The position numbers and the translations under genes are program-made. A stretch of 64,000 bases of DNA, taken from contig QCIS01000001.1 of NCBI GenBank assembly GCA_003216535.1, forward strand, positions 124,001 through 188,000. Reading direction: 5' to 3'. This document shows positions 40,785 to 49,713 of this stretch, piece after piece. Position 1 is the stretch's first letter. Every line of letters begins with the position of its first letter. This stretch comes from Prochlorococcus sp. AG-402-N08. GTDB taxonomy: Bacteria > Cyanobacteriota > Cyanobacteriia > PCC-6307 > Cyanobiaceae. The notes beneath the pieces were generated by a model. It was given only the letters and a program-made list of their open reading frames with translations. It was not told where the DNA came from and did no database searches.

Positions 40785-41939
40785 ATGTCATTTTTATTAA
40801 AAGCTCAAAGTATCTGGGACAATTTTGCAAAATATAAAATTAATGATTATGCAAAATTAAGAAATTTTGATTTTGGGCCAAATAACGAAAGTTCAGTTTC
40901 AAAATTATCACCTTATATTACTCATAGAATATTATCGGAATATGATCTGATTCATGATATTAAAAGAAAGTACAAAATAAAAAATTCAACTAAATTTGTT
41001 GAAGAAATATTTTGGAGAATTTACTGGAAAGGGTGGATGGAAAATAGACCTAAAGTTTGGCGAAATTTTATTTCAGAAAACAATCTTGATTTTGATTGTG
41101 AGCTATATGAAAGTGCAATTAATGGCAATACAGAAATAGATTTTTTTAATTCTTGGGTCCATGAATTAAAGCAGTACAACTATTTGCATAACCATACAAG
41201 AATGTGGTTTGCGAGTACTTGGATATTTAATTTAGGCCTCCCATGGCAATTGGGAGCAAAGTTTTTCTTTGAATATCTTTTTGATGGTGATGCTGCATCT
41301 AATCTCCTTAGCTGGAGATGGGTCGGAGGATTGCAAACGAAGGGAAAGCAATATCTTTTTTCATCATCAAACCTCAGAAAATTTTCAAATAATAGATTTA
41401 ATTCAGAAAAAATAAGTAATCAACAAATTTTTCTTGAAGAATTTAATCAAATACCATTAGAAGATGAAATTTATAAAAATAATATGGATTCTAAATCAGA
41501 TAATCTGATAATGTTTGAAAATGATCTGCACCTTGCAACCCTTAAAAACTTACTTCCATGCTATAAAAAAGTATTTATTATCCTTTTAAATAATGAACAA
41601 AGACAAATTAAATTGTCTGAATCTGTTTTGAAATTTAAAAAAGATTTGGTCTCTGAATTTGTAGAGCAATTTGATAATGTTGAACAGATTGATCCATATT
41701 CACTGGAAATTACTTTTAAAAATATTAACGAAATAGACATTATTTACCCTGGAGTGGGAGAAAATTATGATTTCATAACTGAGTTTAAAAATTTACACCA
41801 TAAAAGAATTTTTAATCTTGTGAGGGATGAAGATTTATTTTCTTGGAAATTTGCCAAAAAAGGGTTTTTCAAATTTAAAGAAAATATTCCGAAAATTAAT
41901 CAGAGAATATTAGAAAGTTATTCAAAAAATAATTTTTAA
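40785..41939 (+). CDS. Cryptochrome/photolyase FAD-binding domain protein, unusual domain order
   Basis: A 384-residue protein. Residues about 35-200 have the photolyase FAD domain: SKLSPYITHRILS, FWRIYWKGWMENRP, HNHTRMWFASTWIFN and FDGDAASNLLSWRWVGG. The usual N-terminal alpha/beta antenna domain is absent. Instead, residues about 240-384 start LIMFENDLHLATLKNLLPCY, which resembles the photolyase N-terminal pattern WFxxDLRLxDN, so the two domains may be in swapped order. Blue-light DNA repair or sensing is the family role; the exact substrate is not known. Confidence 0.75.
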   Translation: MSFLLKAQSIWDNFAKYKINDYAKLRNFDFGPNNESSVSKLSPYITHRILSEYDLIHDIKRKYKIKNSTKFVEEIFWRIYWKGWMENRPKVWRNFISENNLDFDCELYESAINGNTEIDFFNSWVHELKQYNYLHNHTRMWFASTWIFNLGLPWQLGAKFFFEYLFDGDAASNLLSWRWVGGLQTKGKQYLFSSSNLRKFSNNRFNSEKISNQQIFLEEFNQIPLEDEIYKNNMDSKSDNLIMFENDLHLATLKNLLPCYKKVFIILLNNEQRQIKLSESVLKFKKDLVSEFVEQFDNVEQIDPYSLEITFKNINEIDIIYPGVGENYDFITEFKNLHHKRIFNLVRDEDLFSWKFAKKGFFKFKENIPKINQRILESYSKNNF

Positions 41940-42072
41940 CTTAGTTGAATTTCTAAAAAAAAGAATCCTTTAGGTAAGTAGGTATAAATACTTAATTAGG
42001 TGCGACTTTTGCTGTTTAATCCACGATGGATATTGTGACTAGTTATTTTTACTTAAGGATAATTTTTTTATA

Positions 42073-42624
42073 GTGCTTTCAACAATTCTTACTAAATCGT
42101 TTAGCAAAGATACTGCTTTATTAATACTTAGAGTCATAACTGGAACTGTTCTCATTCATCACGGTTATGAAAAATTAGCAAATATAGAAAATTTTGCTGA
42201 TGCTTTTGTCAGACCATTACATCTTCCATTCCCGATATTTTTATCATACATAGCAGCATTCTCAGAGATAGGTGGTAGTTGGTTATTAATTATCGGCTTA
42301 GCCACAAGATTCGGAGCTTTGGCAATTGTTGGAACAATTTCTGTAGCTATATATCATGCACTTGTTACTTCAGGTTTTAATATTTTTTTACTTGAGCTTT
42401 TACTTTTGTATTTTGCTTCAGCAACTTCAATTGCTTTAACAGGGCCTGGTAATTTCTCTTTAGATGAAGTTATTATTAGAATCTTGAAGTCAGAAGATGG
42501 AGAAGAAATTATATCATCAACTAAATCAAAATCTTCTCAGGAAGTTGAAATTAAGGAAGAAGCCAGTAAAGGTGGCTTATTCCAATTTCTCCAAGCGAAC
42601 ATACTTTCAGATACTTCAAGCTAA
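42073..42624 (+). CDS. DoxX family membrane protein
   Basis: A 183-residue protein beginning with GTG. DoxX-type features are LLILRVITGTVLIHHGYEKL, IAAFSEIGGSWLLIIGLATR and LLELLLLYFASATSIALTGP, with four hydrophobic segments. The last 45 residues form a polar tail. A second DoxX gene is at 17187. Function unknown; relatives interact with quinones or thiols. Confidence 0.8.
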   Translation: MLSTILTKSFSKDTALLILRVITGTVLIHHGYEKLANIENFADAFVRPLHLPFPIFLSYIAAFSEIGGSWLLIIGLATRFGALAIVGTISVAIYHALVTSGFNIFLLELLLLYFASATSIALTGPGNFSLDEVIIRILKSEDGEEIISSTKSKSSQEVEIKEEASKGGLFQFLQANILSDTSS

Positions 42625-42789
42625 TTTTTTAGGATAAAGACTATTTATTAGTTCTAACCTTTTGCGATAACTGCTTCTCTTCTCGAGTTTTATTTTAATT
42701 GTTGCTTCAGAAAGACTTATAATTAGTCCTATAGCAGTAACCCAAGATAAAAAAATAAAAGGGTTTTCTGGAATTTCTGAGATATTCAT
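42616..42789 (-). CDS. Small membrane protein, 57 aa
   Basis: MNISEIPENPFIFLSWVTAI begins a helix (about residues 9-28) followed by a basic tail KLEKRSSYRKRLELINSLYP. It overlaps the DoxX gene's end by nine bases. No family recognised. Confidence 0.5.
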   Translation of the reverse strand: MNISEIPENPFIFLSWVTAIGLIISLSEATIKIKLEKRSSYRKRLELINSLYPKKLA

Positions 42790-42863
42790 ATGAATAATTC
42801 TTCTTTTTTAAAACTGACTGATCACTACTTGTTTTTCAACCTAAATATACAATTTAGAAATAT

Positions 42864-43415
42864 TTAAGGATTAATTTCAACTTTTTCCCATTTCTTAATC
42901 TTTTCCCAAAGATATCTTTTATGAATAGGCTGTTCTAATTTAAGTAGATCTACTGAATCGATTTCGAAATTTAGAACTACAAAATTTTCTGACTTAGGTG
43001 GATTGGATAATATTTCAAAAGCAGATTGCACTTTTGAGTTTATTTTCTCTCCAGGAGATCCCCAAAACCAAGAAGATTTTGATTTTTCAGATAATGAATC
43101 CCAATAATTTTTGTCATCACTTAATTCACGTATTTTCCCTTTGAATCTATATTGTGATTTGGTTTTTAAAAAGAACCATAATATTTCTGCATTAGGGTTA
43201 GATTTTAAGTGCCCAATTTTTTCACTTCTTCTATCTGTAAAAATAATCATTGAACTATTTTTGTGCCATCCTCTGAAAACAACAGTTCTTAATCTTGGCT
43301 CATTTTCTTCGCTAACTGTTGCAAGCTGTATCCATCTATTAGAAGGTGATTTGCCCTCTTTTTTTCTAGAAGATTTTAAGTCTTGTCTCCAACTTGGTAA
43401 GTTGTTATCAAGCAT
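42864..43415 (-). CDS. Pyridoxamine 5'-phosphate oxidase-like FMN protein
   Basis: A 183-residue PNPOx-like protein. NRWIQLATVSEENEPRLRTV contains the conserved start, VVFRGWHKNSSMIIFTDRRS the FMN-phosphate region, and the NPNAEILWFFLKTKSQYRFK stretch follows. The end LEQPIHKRYLWEKI-type motif is usual for cyanobacterial Alr4036-like members. It is likely an FMN- or heme-binding protein, not a proven PNP oxidase. Overlaps the next gene by eight bases. Confidence 0.8.
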   Translation of the reverse strand: MLDNNLPSWRQDLKSSRKKEGKSPSNRWIQLATVSEENEPRLRTVVFRGWHKNSSMIIFTDRRSEKIGHLKSNPNAEILWFFLKTKSQYRFKGKIRELSDDKNYWDSLSEKSKSSWFWGSPGEKINSKVQSAFEILSNPPKSENFVVLNFEIDSVDLLKLEQPIHKRYLWEKIKKWEKVEINP

Positions 43416-44025
43416 TTAATTTAGGCAAAATAAGACCACTTTTCTTTTTGTATTCTTCGAATGAATCATATTTTGCGAGCGATTTATCTTTTTTTATCAT
43501 TCTTGGCAGAAAAACTATAGAGAAAAATATTGCAAGAATTACTAATGGGATGAAACTCATTGAAAGGATGGCGAATGATAGATAAATTAGTATTTCTCCA
43601 AGATAATTTGTATTTCTTATATTTTCGAAAAATCCTTCTTTAATTAGATCTTTTTTTAATTTAAGAGAAAAATATTTTTGGGCATCACTAGCAAAGTGTA
43701 AAAACACACCAATTATATTTATAGATACAGAAGCAGCTATTAAAATATTTGGAACAGATTTCTGAGATGAGATAAGAATGTAGGGAGCTACCCAGTAACT
43801 TCCAAGGAAAATAAAACCAGTAACTGAAGTAAAAAAATTGATTTTTTCTTTAAAATAAGGATCTGGGAATATCTTTTCTTTTAGAAGCCAAAGTAATCCA
43901 TAAGTACCATGCAGAGCTAGATAAACGTAGGGAGCAATTGTAAAATTATCAAAAAAAATCATAAGACCTATAACTACAAATGCAGTAAGCCCCTTATGTA
44001 GATTAATTATTTGATTAAGTTTCAT
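43408..44025 (-). CDS. DUF1295/isoprenylcysteine methyltransferase-like membrane protein
   Basis: A 205-residue membrane protein with about five helices. NIIGVFLHFASDAQKYFSLK and GFFENIRNTNYLGEILIYLS resemble the steroid 5-alpha-reductase/DUF1295 or ICMT-like families (N-x2-YxGE motif). Eight bases overlap the PNPOx-like gene start, so the two form an operon. The reaction is unknown. Confidence 0.75.
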   Translation of the reverse strand: MKLNQIINLHKGLTAFVVIGLMIFFDNFTIAPYVYLALHGTYGLLWLLKEKIFPDPYFKEKINFFTSVTGFIFLGSYWVAPYILISSQKSVPNILIAASVSINIIGVFLHFASDAQKYFSLKLKKDLIKEGFFENIRNTNYLGEILIYLSFAILSMSFIPLVILAIFFSIVFLPRMIKKDKSLAKYDSFEEYKKKSGLILPKLNA

Positions 44026-44092
44026 CTTTTTTAATAATCTAAAAAAAGAAATTATTTTCTGTGGATATAACCTAGGTCGTCAAAAGTTTTAA

Positions 44093-44164
44093 TGGGCGAT
44101 ACTGGATTCGAACCAGTGGCCACTACCGTGTCGAGGTAGTGCTCTACCACTGAGCTAATCGCCC
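44093..44164 (-). tRNA. tRNA-Val (anticodon GAC)
   Basis: A 72-base cloverleaf: acceptor GGGCGAT/ATCGCCC, D arm GCTC..GAGC, anticodon stem CTACC/GGTAG, five-base variable loop and T loop TTCGAAT. The anticodon loop reads TCGACAC, giving GAC for valine. Position 33 is C; almost all tRNAs carry T there. CCA is not encoded. Confidence 0.9.
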
Positions 44165-44213
44165 AAATTGAAGAAGTTTAAATCCCCCTTATAAGAAAAT
44201 AGCAGGTTGTGTT

Positions 44214-45005
44214 TCATTTTCTAAGTAATTTAACTTTCCATCTTTCTCTTTTGGTGATTTCTAAATTTAGAATTTCGATAAATCCTTTATTTTCAAGTTC
44301 TAGTTTGTCGCCAATTTTTAGATTAATAGTTGGCTTATTAACTTTGTTTCCATTTAATCTGAGCATTCCATTTTCTATCCTTTCAACGATTTTGTTTCTT
44401 GATAACCTAAAGCCCGCTGAAGCTATAGCATCTAATCTTGTTGAAGCTTCTACTGTATTAATAAGTTTTTTTGATCTTCCAGCAGGTATTTGTAATTCAT
44501 CTATACCTACTACATTAATTTTTACTTTTACGTCTCTCAAATAAAAAAACTTTTCATCTAGTTGCTCAATATCTAAATTATCAATTATCCCCTGTGCCCC
44601 CCTATCGCCAATAGTCCATATATCTCCTACTTTTACTTTATTTACACCATTTTCAATTAAGAAGGATCTAAAGTCTTCTTGTGTAGCATTATCAAATAAA
44701 AAATTGCCATAAAATTTTATCCCTTGAGCCGGAAAATTACTTTTTAGCACATCCTCTTCAGGAATATTATCTCCTCTAAAGCAAGCTATCCTAGATCTTT
44801 GAGAAGAGGAGAATCCTCCATAAATAAAAAATTTGAAATCATTTAAATTTTCAAAATCTTTTAAAATCTCTTCGCAAACATAAGTTGAATTAAATCCAGT
44901 CCAATAAGTTTCCCAGTGTTTGTAGGCTAAGTTAGCAATATTTATTAATTCCTCAGTTTCTTTTTTGTAGTTTGAATTTATTAAGATTTCTTTTAAATCA
45001 ATCAT
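44214..45005 (-). CDS. Photosystem II S4-domain protein (YlmH-like)
   Basis: A 263-residue protein with an RNA-binding S4 domain near residues 180-245 (STRLDAIASAGFRLSRNKIV and GMLRLNGNKVNKPTINLK). The N-terminal part has the YlmH-type GGFSSSQRSRIACFRGD. In cyanobacteria this family is annotated as photosystem II S4-domain protein; its precise role is unclear. It starts immediately after the previous gene. Confidence 0.85.
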   Translation of the reverse strand: MIDLKEILINSNYKKETEELINIANLAYKHWETYWTGFNSTYVCEEILKDFENLNDFKFFIYGGFSSSQRSRIACFRGDNIPEEDVLKSNFPAQGIKFYGNFLFDNATQEDFRSFLIENGVNKVKVGDIWTIGDRGAQGIIDNLDIEQLDEKFFYLRDVKVKINVVGIDELQIPAGRSKKLINTVEASTRLDAIASAGFRLSRNKIVERIENGMLRLNGNKVNKPTINLKIGDKLELENKGFIEILNLEITKRERWKVKLLRK

Positions 45006-45572
45006 TTAGCCTTCTAAAAAAATTATATCTTTTGCTTCTGATTGTTTTATCAAAGCCCAAGGTAATTCAGTCCCAATTTGATTTTCAAGTAGAACAAGCC
45101 ATTTACCCTCTTTATTTAAATTAATAATTGATCTCAACTCTTTATTTCTATTGATGTTGATACTTGCAGAAGAAACAATGCTTCCTAAATAACCTGAACC
45201 CATTCCTAAGAGACCTCCAATTAATGATTCCCCGATATTATTTAAACCAAGAAAGCTGAAGGTAGATAAATTTGTCATATTAGAAAAAGCTATTCCAGCT
45301 ATAAAACCAAATGGCATAAGCCATCTTCTCATATCTTTTTGTCTAATCTTTCTATCAAGTTTAGGATTTAAAATTCTAATATCTTCAAAATTTTGAGATT
45401 TGAATAATATATTTGCTTTGGCATTAAGCAATTTGGTTTCTTCTGATGTTATTTTTTCACTTATTGGTGGGATCAATATAGCTTCAGAGAGCATTACTGA
45501 TTTTTCTTTGAAAGCATCAAATAGCTGGACACATTTATCGATGTCTTCGAATATCACAATACTTTTTGTCAA
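45006..45572 (-). CDS. Conserved membrane protein of unknown function
   Basis: A 188-residue protein. An N-terminal soluble domain (SIVIFEDIDKCVQLFDAFKE) leads to two hydrophobic stretches around residues 85-125 (MPFGFIAGIAFSNMTNLSTF and GLLGMGSGYLGSIVSSASIN) and a C-terminal soluble part. KDMRRWLMPFGFIAGI is typical of a cyanobacterial conserved hypothetical. It is upstream of the S4 protein gene in the same operon, with stop and start adjacent. Confidence 0.7.
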   Translation of the reverse strand: MTKSIVIFEDIDKCVQLFDAFKEKSVMLSEAILIPPISEKITSEETKLLNAKANILFKSQNFEDIRILNPKLDRKIRQKDMRRWLMPFGFIAGIAFSNMTNLSTFSFLGLNNIGESLIGGLLGMGSGYLGSIVSSASININRNKELRSIINLNKEGKWLVLLENQIGTELPWALIKQSEAKDIIFLEG

Positions 45573-45671
45573 ATTTCAATCCTCAACTTTTTGTGTGTTA
45601 TTCAAATTAATAAAATAAGATACATACACTATAGATTAAGTTAAAGTAAAAGATTAAAGAACCAATCTTCA

Positions 45672-47258
45672 ATGACAAAAGTTCTCATTACAGATCCAAT
45701 TGATCAAACAGGAATCGATATTCTTTCACAAGTTGCTCAGGTTGATCAGAAGATAGGAATACCAGAATCTGAGTTGGTTTCCATTATTGGAGATTATGAT
45801 GCTTTAATGATTCGCTCGGGTACTCAAGTGACTGAAGAAATTATTAACTCTTCAAGTAAACTGAGAATTATCGGAAGAGCAGGAGTTGGAGTCGACAATG
45901 TAGATGTTAAGGCTGCTACGCAAAAAGGAGTTCTTGTAGTTAATTCTCCAGGAGGTAACACGATAGCTGCTGCTGAGCATACTATAGCTATGATGTTGGC
46001 CTTATCAAGACATATTCCAGTGGCTAATAGTAGTACATTGTTAGGTAAATGGGAAAGAAAGAAATTTGTTGGGAATGAGCTTTATAAGAAAAAATTAGGT
46101 GTAGTAGGTTTAGGAAAAATTGGTGCTCATGTAGCGAAAGTTGCTAATGCATTGGGAATGGAAGTTTACGGATATGATCCCTTTGTTTCAAACGAAAGAG
46201 CTCAACAAATACAAGTAAAACTATCCGAACTGGAGGATTTATTCCAACAATCCGATTATGTAACTTTGCATTTGCCTCGCACACCAGAGACAGAGAATTT
46301 AGTAAATATAGATGTGCTTAAAAGTATGAAAAATAGCGCAAAATTAATTAATTGTGCTCGAGGAGGGTTAATTGACGAAGAGGCATTAGCAGAAGCTTTA
46401 AATCAATCATTGATTGCAGGCGCTGCAATAGATGTCTTTTCTAAAGAGCCTTTGGAATTTAATTCACCACTTTTGAAGGTTGAAAAGAATCTTATTCTTA
46501 CCCCTCACTTAGGAGCATCTACTCGGGAAGCACAAGAAAATGTAGCTGTTGATGTTGCAGAACAAATAAGAGATGTCTTGCTTGGTTTATCTGCTAGAAC
46601 TGCAGTAAATATACCGGGTTTGAGCCCTGATATTATGGATAGTCTAAAACCTCATTTGCAGTTGGCTGAAACAATGGGTCTGCTTATAAGCCAGCTTTCA
46701 GGTGGACAGATACAGAAACTAGAAGTAAAACTTCAAGGTGAATTTGTTCAACATCCTTCTCAGCCATTAATAATAGCTAGTCTAAAAGGCCTTCTAAGTA
46801 AAGCTTTAGGAGATAGGATTAATTATGTGAATGCATCGTTAGAAGCAGATTCAAGAGGTATTTCAGTAGTCGAGAATAAAGATGAGGCAAGACCTGAATT
46901 TGCTAGTGGCTCGCTTCAGTTAACCACTTATGGAGATAATGGCGACCATAGCGTAGCAGGAAGCATTTTTGCTGATGGGGAATTAAGAATTATTAGTATT
47001 GATCAATACCCAGTTAATGTATCGCCAAGCAGATATATGTTGGTTACTAGGCACAGAGATATGCCAGGCATTATTGGCAAGCTGGGATCTTTATTAGGTA
47101 GCAACAATGTAAATATTGCCTCAATGCAAGTTGGGCGCAAAATTGTTAGAGGGGAAGCTGTTATGGTCCTAAGTATTGATGATCCAATACCTAATAAGCT
47201 GCTTGATACTATTATTGAAGTAGATGGGATTACCAACGCTAATCCAGTTACTTTATGA
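45672..47258 (+). CDS. serA: D-3-phosphoglycerate dehydrogenase
   Basis: A 528-residue SerA of the long type. The NAD-binding GVVGLGKIGAHVAKVANALG is at about 140-160, LINCARGGLIDEEALAEAL and the catalytic LTPHLGASTREA histidine follow, then an intervening domain and the C-terminal ACT domain (RHRDMPGIIGKLGSLLGSNN). It catalyses the first step of serine synthesis from 3-phosphoglycerate. The ACT domain fits allosteric regulation. Confidence 0.97.
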   Translation: MTKVLITDPIDQTGIDILSQVAQVDQKIGIPESELVSIIGDYDALMIRSGTQVTEEIINSSSKLRIIGRAGVGVDNVDVKAATQKGVLVVNSPGGNTIAAAEHTIAMMLALSRHIPVANSSTLLGKWERKKFVGNELYKKKLGVVGLGKIGAHVAKVANALGMEVYGYDPFVSNERAQQIQVKLSELEDLFQQSDYVTLHLPRTPETENLVNIDVLKSMKNSAKLINCARGGLIDEEALAEALNQSLIAGAAIDVFSKEPLEFNSPLLKVEKNLILTPHLGASTREAQENVAVDVAEQIRDVLLGLSARTAVNIPGLSPDIMDSLKPHLQLAETMGLLISQLSGGQIQKLEVKLQGEFVQHPSQPLIIASLKGLLSKALGDRINYVNASLEADSRGISVVENKDEARPEFASGSLQLTTYGDNGDHSVAGSIFADGELRIISIDQYPVNVSPSRYMLVTRHRDMPGIIGKLGSLLGSNNVNIASMQVGRKIVRGEAVMVLSIDDPIPNKLLDTIIEVDGITNANPVTL

Positions 47259-47276
47259 AGTGGCTTGTCCTAGTTA

Positions 47277-48188
47277 ATGGAAACTAAAGATTGGTATAAA
47301 CTGACTTTCCTGATAGAAAGTGATTCTGAAGAAATTATTATTTGGAAATTAAATGAGCTGGGAATATTTAGTTTTTCATTTGAATATTTAATTAAAAATG
47401 AAAATAAAAAAGAGGTGAATATATGGCTCCCAAGTAATGATTGGGGCGAGACTTCTAGGAGTGGTTTTGAAAAAATAATTAGCAAACTTCTCAACATTAA
47501 TGAGCTTAATAATCAATTTTTTGACTGGAGTATTATTAAAGAGGAGGATTGGTTGACAAGCTGGAAAAAGTATTGGGCGCCTGAAATAGTAGGAAATCAT
47601 TTTTTAATATTGCCTTGTTGGATAAATCTAAATGAAAAATTTAAAGAAAAACAAATTATAAAAATTGATCCTGGAGCAGCCTTTGGTACAGGAAGTCATC
47701 CTTCGACTTATCTTTGCTTGGAAAAAATGGAGAATATTTTATTTTCTGATAAAAAGGTGTTAGATATTGGGAGTGGTAGCGGGATTTTGAGTGTCGCCGC
47801 AAGATTGCTTGGCGCTAAAGAGGTATGTGCAGTAGATAATGATTATTTAGCTATAAATTCAACTAACTCTAATTTTCAACTAAATTTCGGTAATTTAAAA
47901 AACTTAAATACATATTTGGGATCTTTTAATGAGGTAATTTTAGAAAATCAACTCAAACAATTTGACGTTGTTTTATGCAATATTCTTGCTGAAGTAATAA
48001 AAGAAATGATTCCAAATATTTTTAAGTGCTTGAGAAACAATGGGGCAGTCATTTTAAGTGGAATTCTGAATTCACAAAAAGATGAAATTATAAAAATATT
48101 AATTCAGAATGACTTGAAATTGTTGGATGTATCAACTAAAAAAGATTGGGCATGCATTTCTGCGCAAAAAGCCAGCGATCAAACCTAA
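47277..48188 (+). CDS. prmA: Ribosomal protein L11 methyltransferase
   Basis: A 303-residue methyltransferase. [20 protein letters not shown] is the PrmA signature, followed by the SAM motif [20 protein letters not shown] and the [12 protein letters not shown] catalytic region (N-I/L-A like NPPY-class). It trimethylates ribosomal protein L11. It begins 18 bases after serA and may be cotranscribed with it. Confidence 0.93.
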   Translation: METKDWYKLTFLIESDSEEIIIWKLNELGIFSFSFEYLIKNENKKEVNIWLPSNDWGETSRSGFEKIISKLLNINELNNQFFDWSIIKEEDWLTSWKKYWAPEIVGNHFLILPCWINLNEKFKEKQIIKIDPGAAFGTGSHPSTYLCLEKMENILFSDKKVLDIGSGSGILSVAARLLGAKEVCAVDNDYLAINSTNSNFQLNFGNLKNLNTYLGSFNEVILENQLKQFDVVLCNILAEVIKEMIPNIFKCLRNNGAVILSGILNSQKDEIIKILIQNDLKLLDVSTKKDWACISAQKASDQT

Positions 48189-48252
48189 GTATAAGTTTTT
48201 CTTATAAATACTCATTAATACATTTTATTGTGTCATTTTTTACTTCAAAATC

Positions 48253-48268
48253 TCACATATCGACCCAA
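48253..48268 (+). promoter_or_regulatory. Element shared with HLIP upstream region
   Basis: TCACATATCGACCCAA, 55 bases before petF. It differs at one base from 20561-20576 before the HLIP gene. Role unknown. Confidence 0.45.
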
Positions 48269-48322
48269 TCGATGTTAAAAATGTAGTTGATAGGTATTAA
48301 CTACCAACAATTTTTTATTTAA

Positions 48323-48622
48323 ATGGCTTCTTACAAAGTTACACTCATCAACGAAGGTGAAGGTCTTAATTCAACTATCGAAGTACCTGATGACCAGTAC
48401 ATCCTTGATGCTGCTGAAGAACAAGGTATCGACCTTCCTTATTCCTGCAGAGCTGGAGCATGTTCAACATGCGCTGGAAAAGTTACTTCAGGTAGTGTTG
48501 ATCAATCAGATCAAAGTTTCTTGGATGATGACCAACTAGAAGCTGGTTTTGTACTTACATGTGTTGCTTATCCAACATCTGATGTAACAATTACAACTCA
48601 TGCTGAGGAAGAATTGTATTAA
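48323..48622 (+). CDS. petF: [2Fe-2S] ferredoxin, plant type
   Basis: A 99-residue ferredoxin with the cluster ligands in [13 protein letters not shown] (three cysteines) and [10 protein letters not shown]. This is PetF, which accepts electrons from photosystem I and passes them to FNR and to ferredoxin-dependent enzymes such as desaturases. Strong candidates for its clients are the two desaturases and the Rieske enzyme of this window. A terminator follows at 48669. Confidence 0.97.
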   Translation: MASYKVTLINEGEGLNSTIEVPDDQYILDAAEEQGIDLPYSCRAGACSTCAGKVTSGSVDQSDQSFLDDDQLEAGFVLTCVAYPTSDVTITTHAEEELY

Positions 48623-48668
48623 TTATAAAAAATTAACTTTTCTACGTTGATTATTCATTATTTCTCTG

Positions 48669-48697
48669 CCACCCTCTAAAAAGGTGGTTTTTTTTTA
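48669..48697 (+). terminator. Rho-independent terminator of petF
   Basis: CCACC and GGTGG with a nine-base loop, followed by eight T. Confidence 0.9.
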
Positions 48698-48700
48698 TGG

Positions 48701-49060
48701 ATGAATAAATTTGAATTTTTCAAGACTGGTAGTGTTCAATCAAGTTATGGAGGTCAGTACAGTTATAGGGTAATCGGACCATGTTGCAGACTATATGATA
48801 GGGAAGAGTTACCCTGGCCCTGTTCAAGACTTGCTTGGAGAAGTAAGGAGCCTAGTTGGAGAAGAATAGGCTCTAGGTTCGTTGCTGATATGGCTTCACG
48901 AAAATGCCCATCTTACTCAGTTCAGATTTTGGAGCCTGGATCAAAACCTGTTGAAACAGTTATAACTTTTTTTTCGAAGAAATTTTCTTCTGATATACAA
49001 GAATGGTGGTATAGCAAAAAACCAGACTCAAAAGAGCCTGGTAATATCCTCCCATCTTAA
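48701..49060 (+). CDS. Conserved cyanobacterial hypothetical protein, 119 aa
   Basis: A 119-residue protein, basic, with IGPCCRLYDREELPWPCSRL and three further conserved Trp-rich motifs (WRSKEPSWRRIGSRFV and IQEWWYSKKP). The protein is soluble with several Cys residues. I recognise it only as a cyanobacterial conserved hypothetical. It follows the petF terminator closely, so it must use its own promoter or read-through. Confidence 0.65.
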   Translation: MNKFEFFKTGSVQSSYGGQYSYRVIGPCCRLYDREELPWPCSRLAWRSKEPSWRRIGSRFVADMASRKCPSYSVQILEPGSKPVETVITFFSKKFSSDIQEWWYSKKPDSKEPGNILPS

Positions 49061-49078
49061 GTTAGTTAGCTTTAAATC

Positions 49079-49639
49079 TTATGCTTTTGGCTTTGGTGGC
49101 ATGTAACCTTTTAAGCCAGTGCATTCAAGACTATCAATTGTATTAACTCCAGTTTGTGGGTTAGTTCCACTAGCTCTTTCACATAATGATTTTCTCTGAG
49201 AAAGATCAAGATTTGCATCTGTAAAGTCTGCTCCATCTATAATTGCTCCATCAAAAACACTTTTCATTAGCTCACCATTTGTAAGATTCGCATCAGATAA
49301 ATCAGCATTATCAAAACGTACAGCATATGCAATAAGATCTTTCATGTTGGCGCTTTTGAAACTAGAATTTTTTGCAGTTGTCACGCTCATATAGGCGCCT
49401 TGTAGATTAGCTTCACCTAAATCTTGATAAGATAAATCATATTTTACAAATTCATTATTTTGAAGATCTGCTCCATGAAGATCTTCTTTCAATCCATCTA
49501 CTGATGAAGGATCACTAGGATATAGTGCATTAGCAGAAATTGGATTAATAAGTAAACCAACAATTAAAGGAAGAAAAATAAATAGTCTTTTGAAAGACTT
49601 ATGTAGTGATGAAAAAATAGATACCATTTCGATCGACAT
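49079..49639 (-). CDS. Pentapeptide repeat protein, exported
   Basis: A signal peptide (about residues 1-40, hydrophobic LFIFLPLIVGLLINPISANA) is followed by pentapeptide-like repeats with A(D/N)LxX periodicity: DLHGADLQNN, LGEANLQGAYM, FDNADLSDANLTNGEL and IIDGADFTDANLD. Pentapeptide proteins fold as a right-handed beta helix. It is likely in the thylakoid lumen or periplasm. The ATG at 49639 is preferred to a TTG just upstream; another ATG at 49627 is also possible. Confidence 0.8.
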   Translation of the reverse strand: MSIEMVSIFSSLHKSFKRLFIFLPLIVGLLINPISANALYPSDPSSVDGLKEDLHGADLQNNEFVKYDLSYQDLGEANLQGAYMSVTTAKNSSFKSANMKDLIAYAVRFDNADLSDANLTNGELMKSVFDGAIIDGADFTDANLDLSQRKSLCERASGTNPQTGVNTIDSLECTGLKGYMPPKPKA

Positions 49640-49713
49640 CAAATAGAAAAACCTAAGACTATTATTTCATGGGTTGGTCATTTACAACGCTCCTGCTAAC
49701 GAACTGTTGCAGT

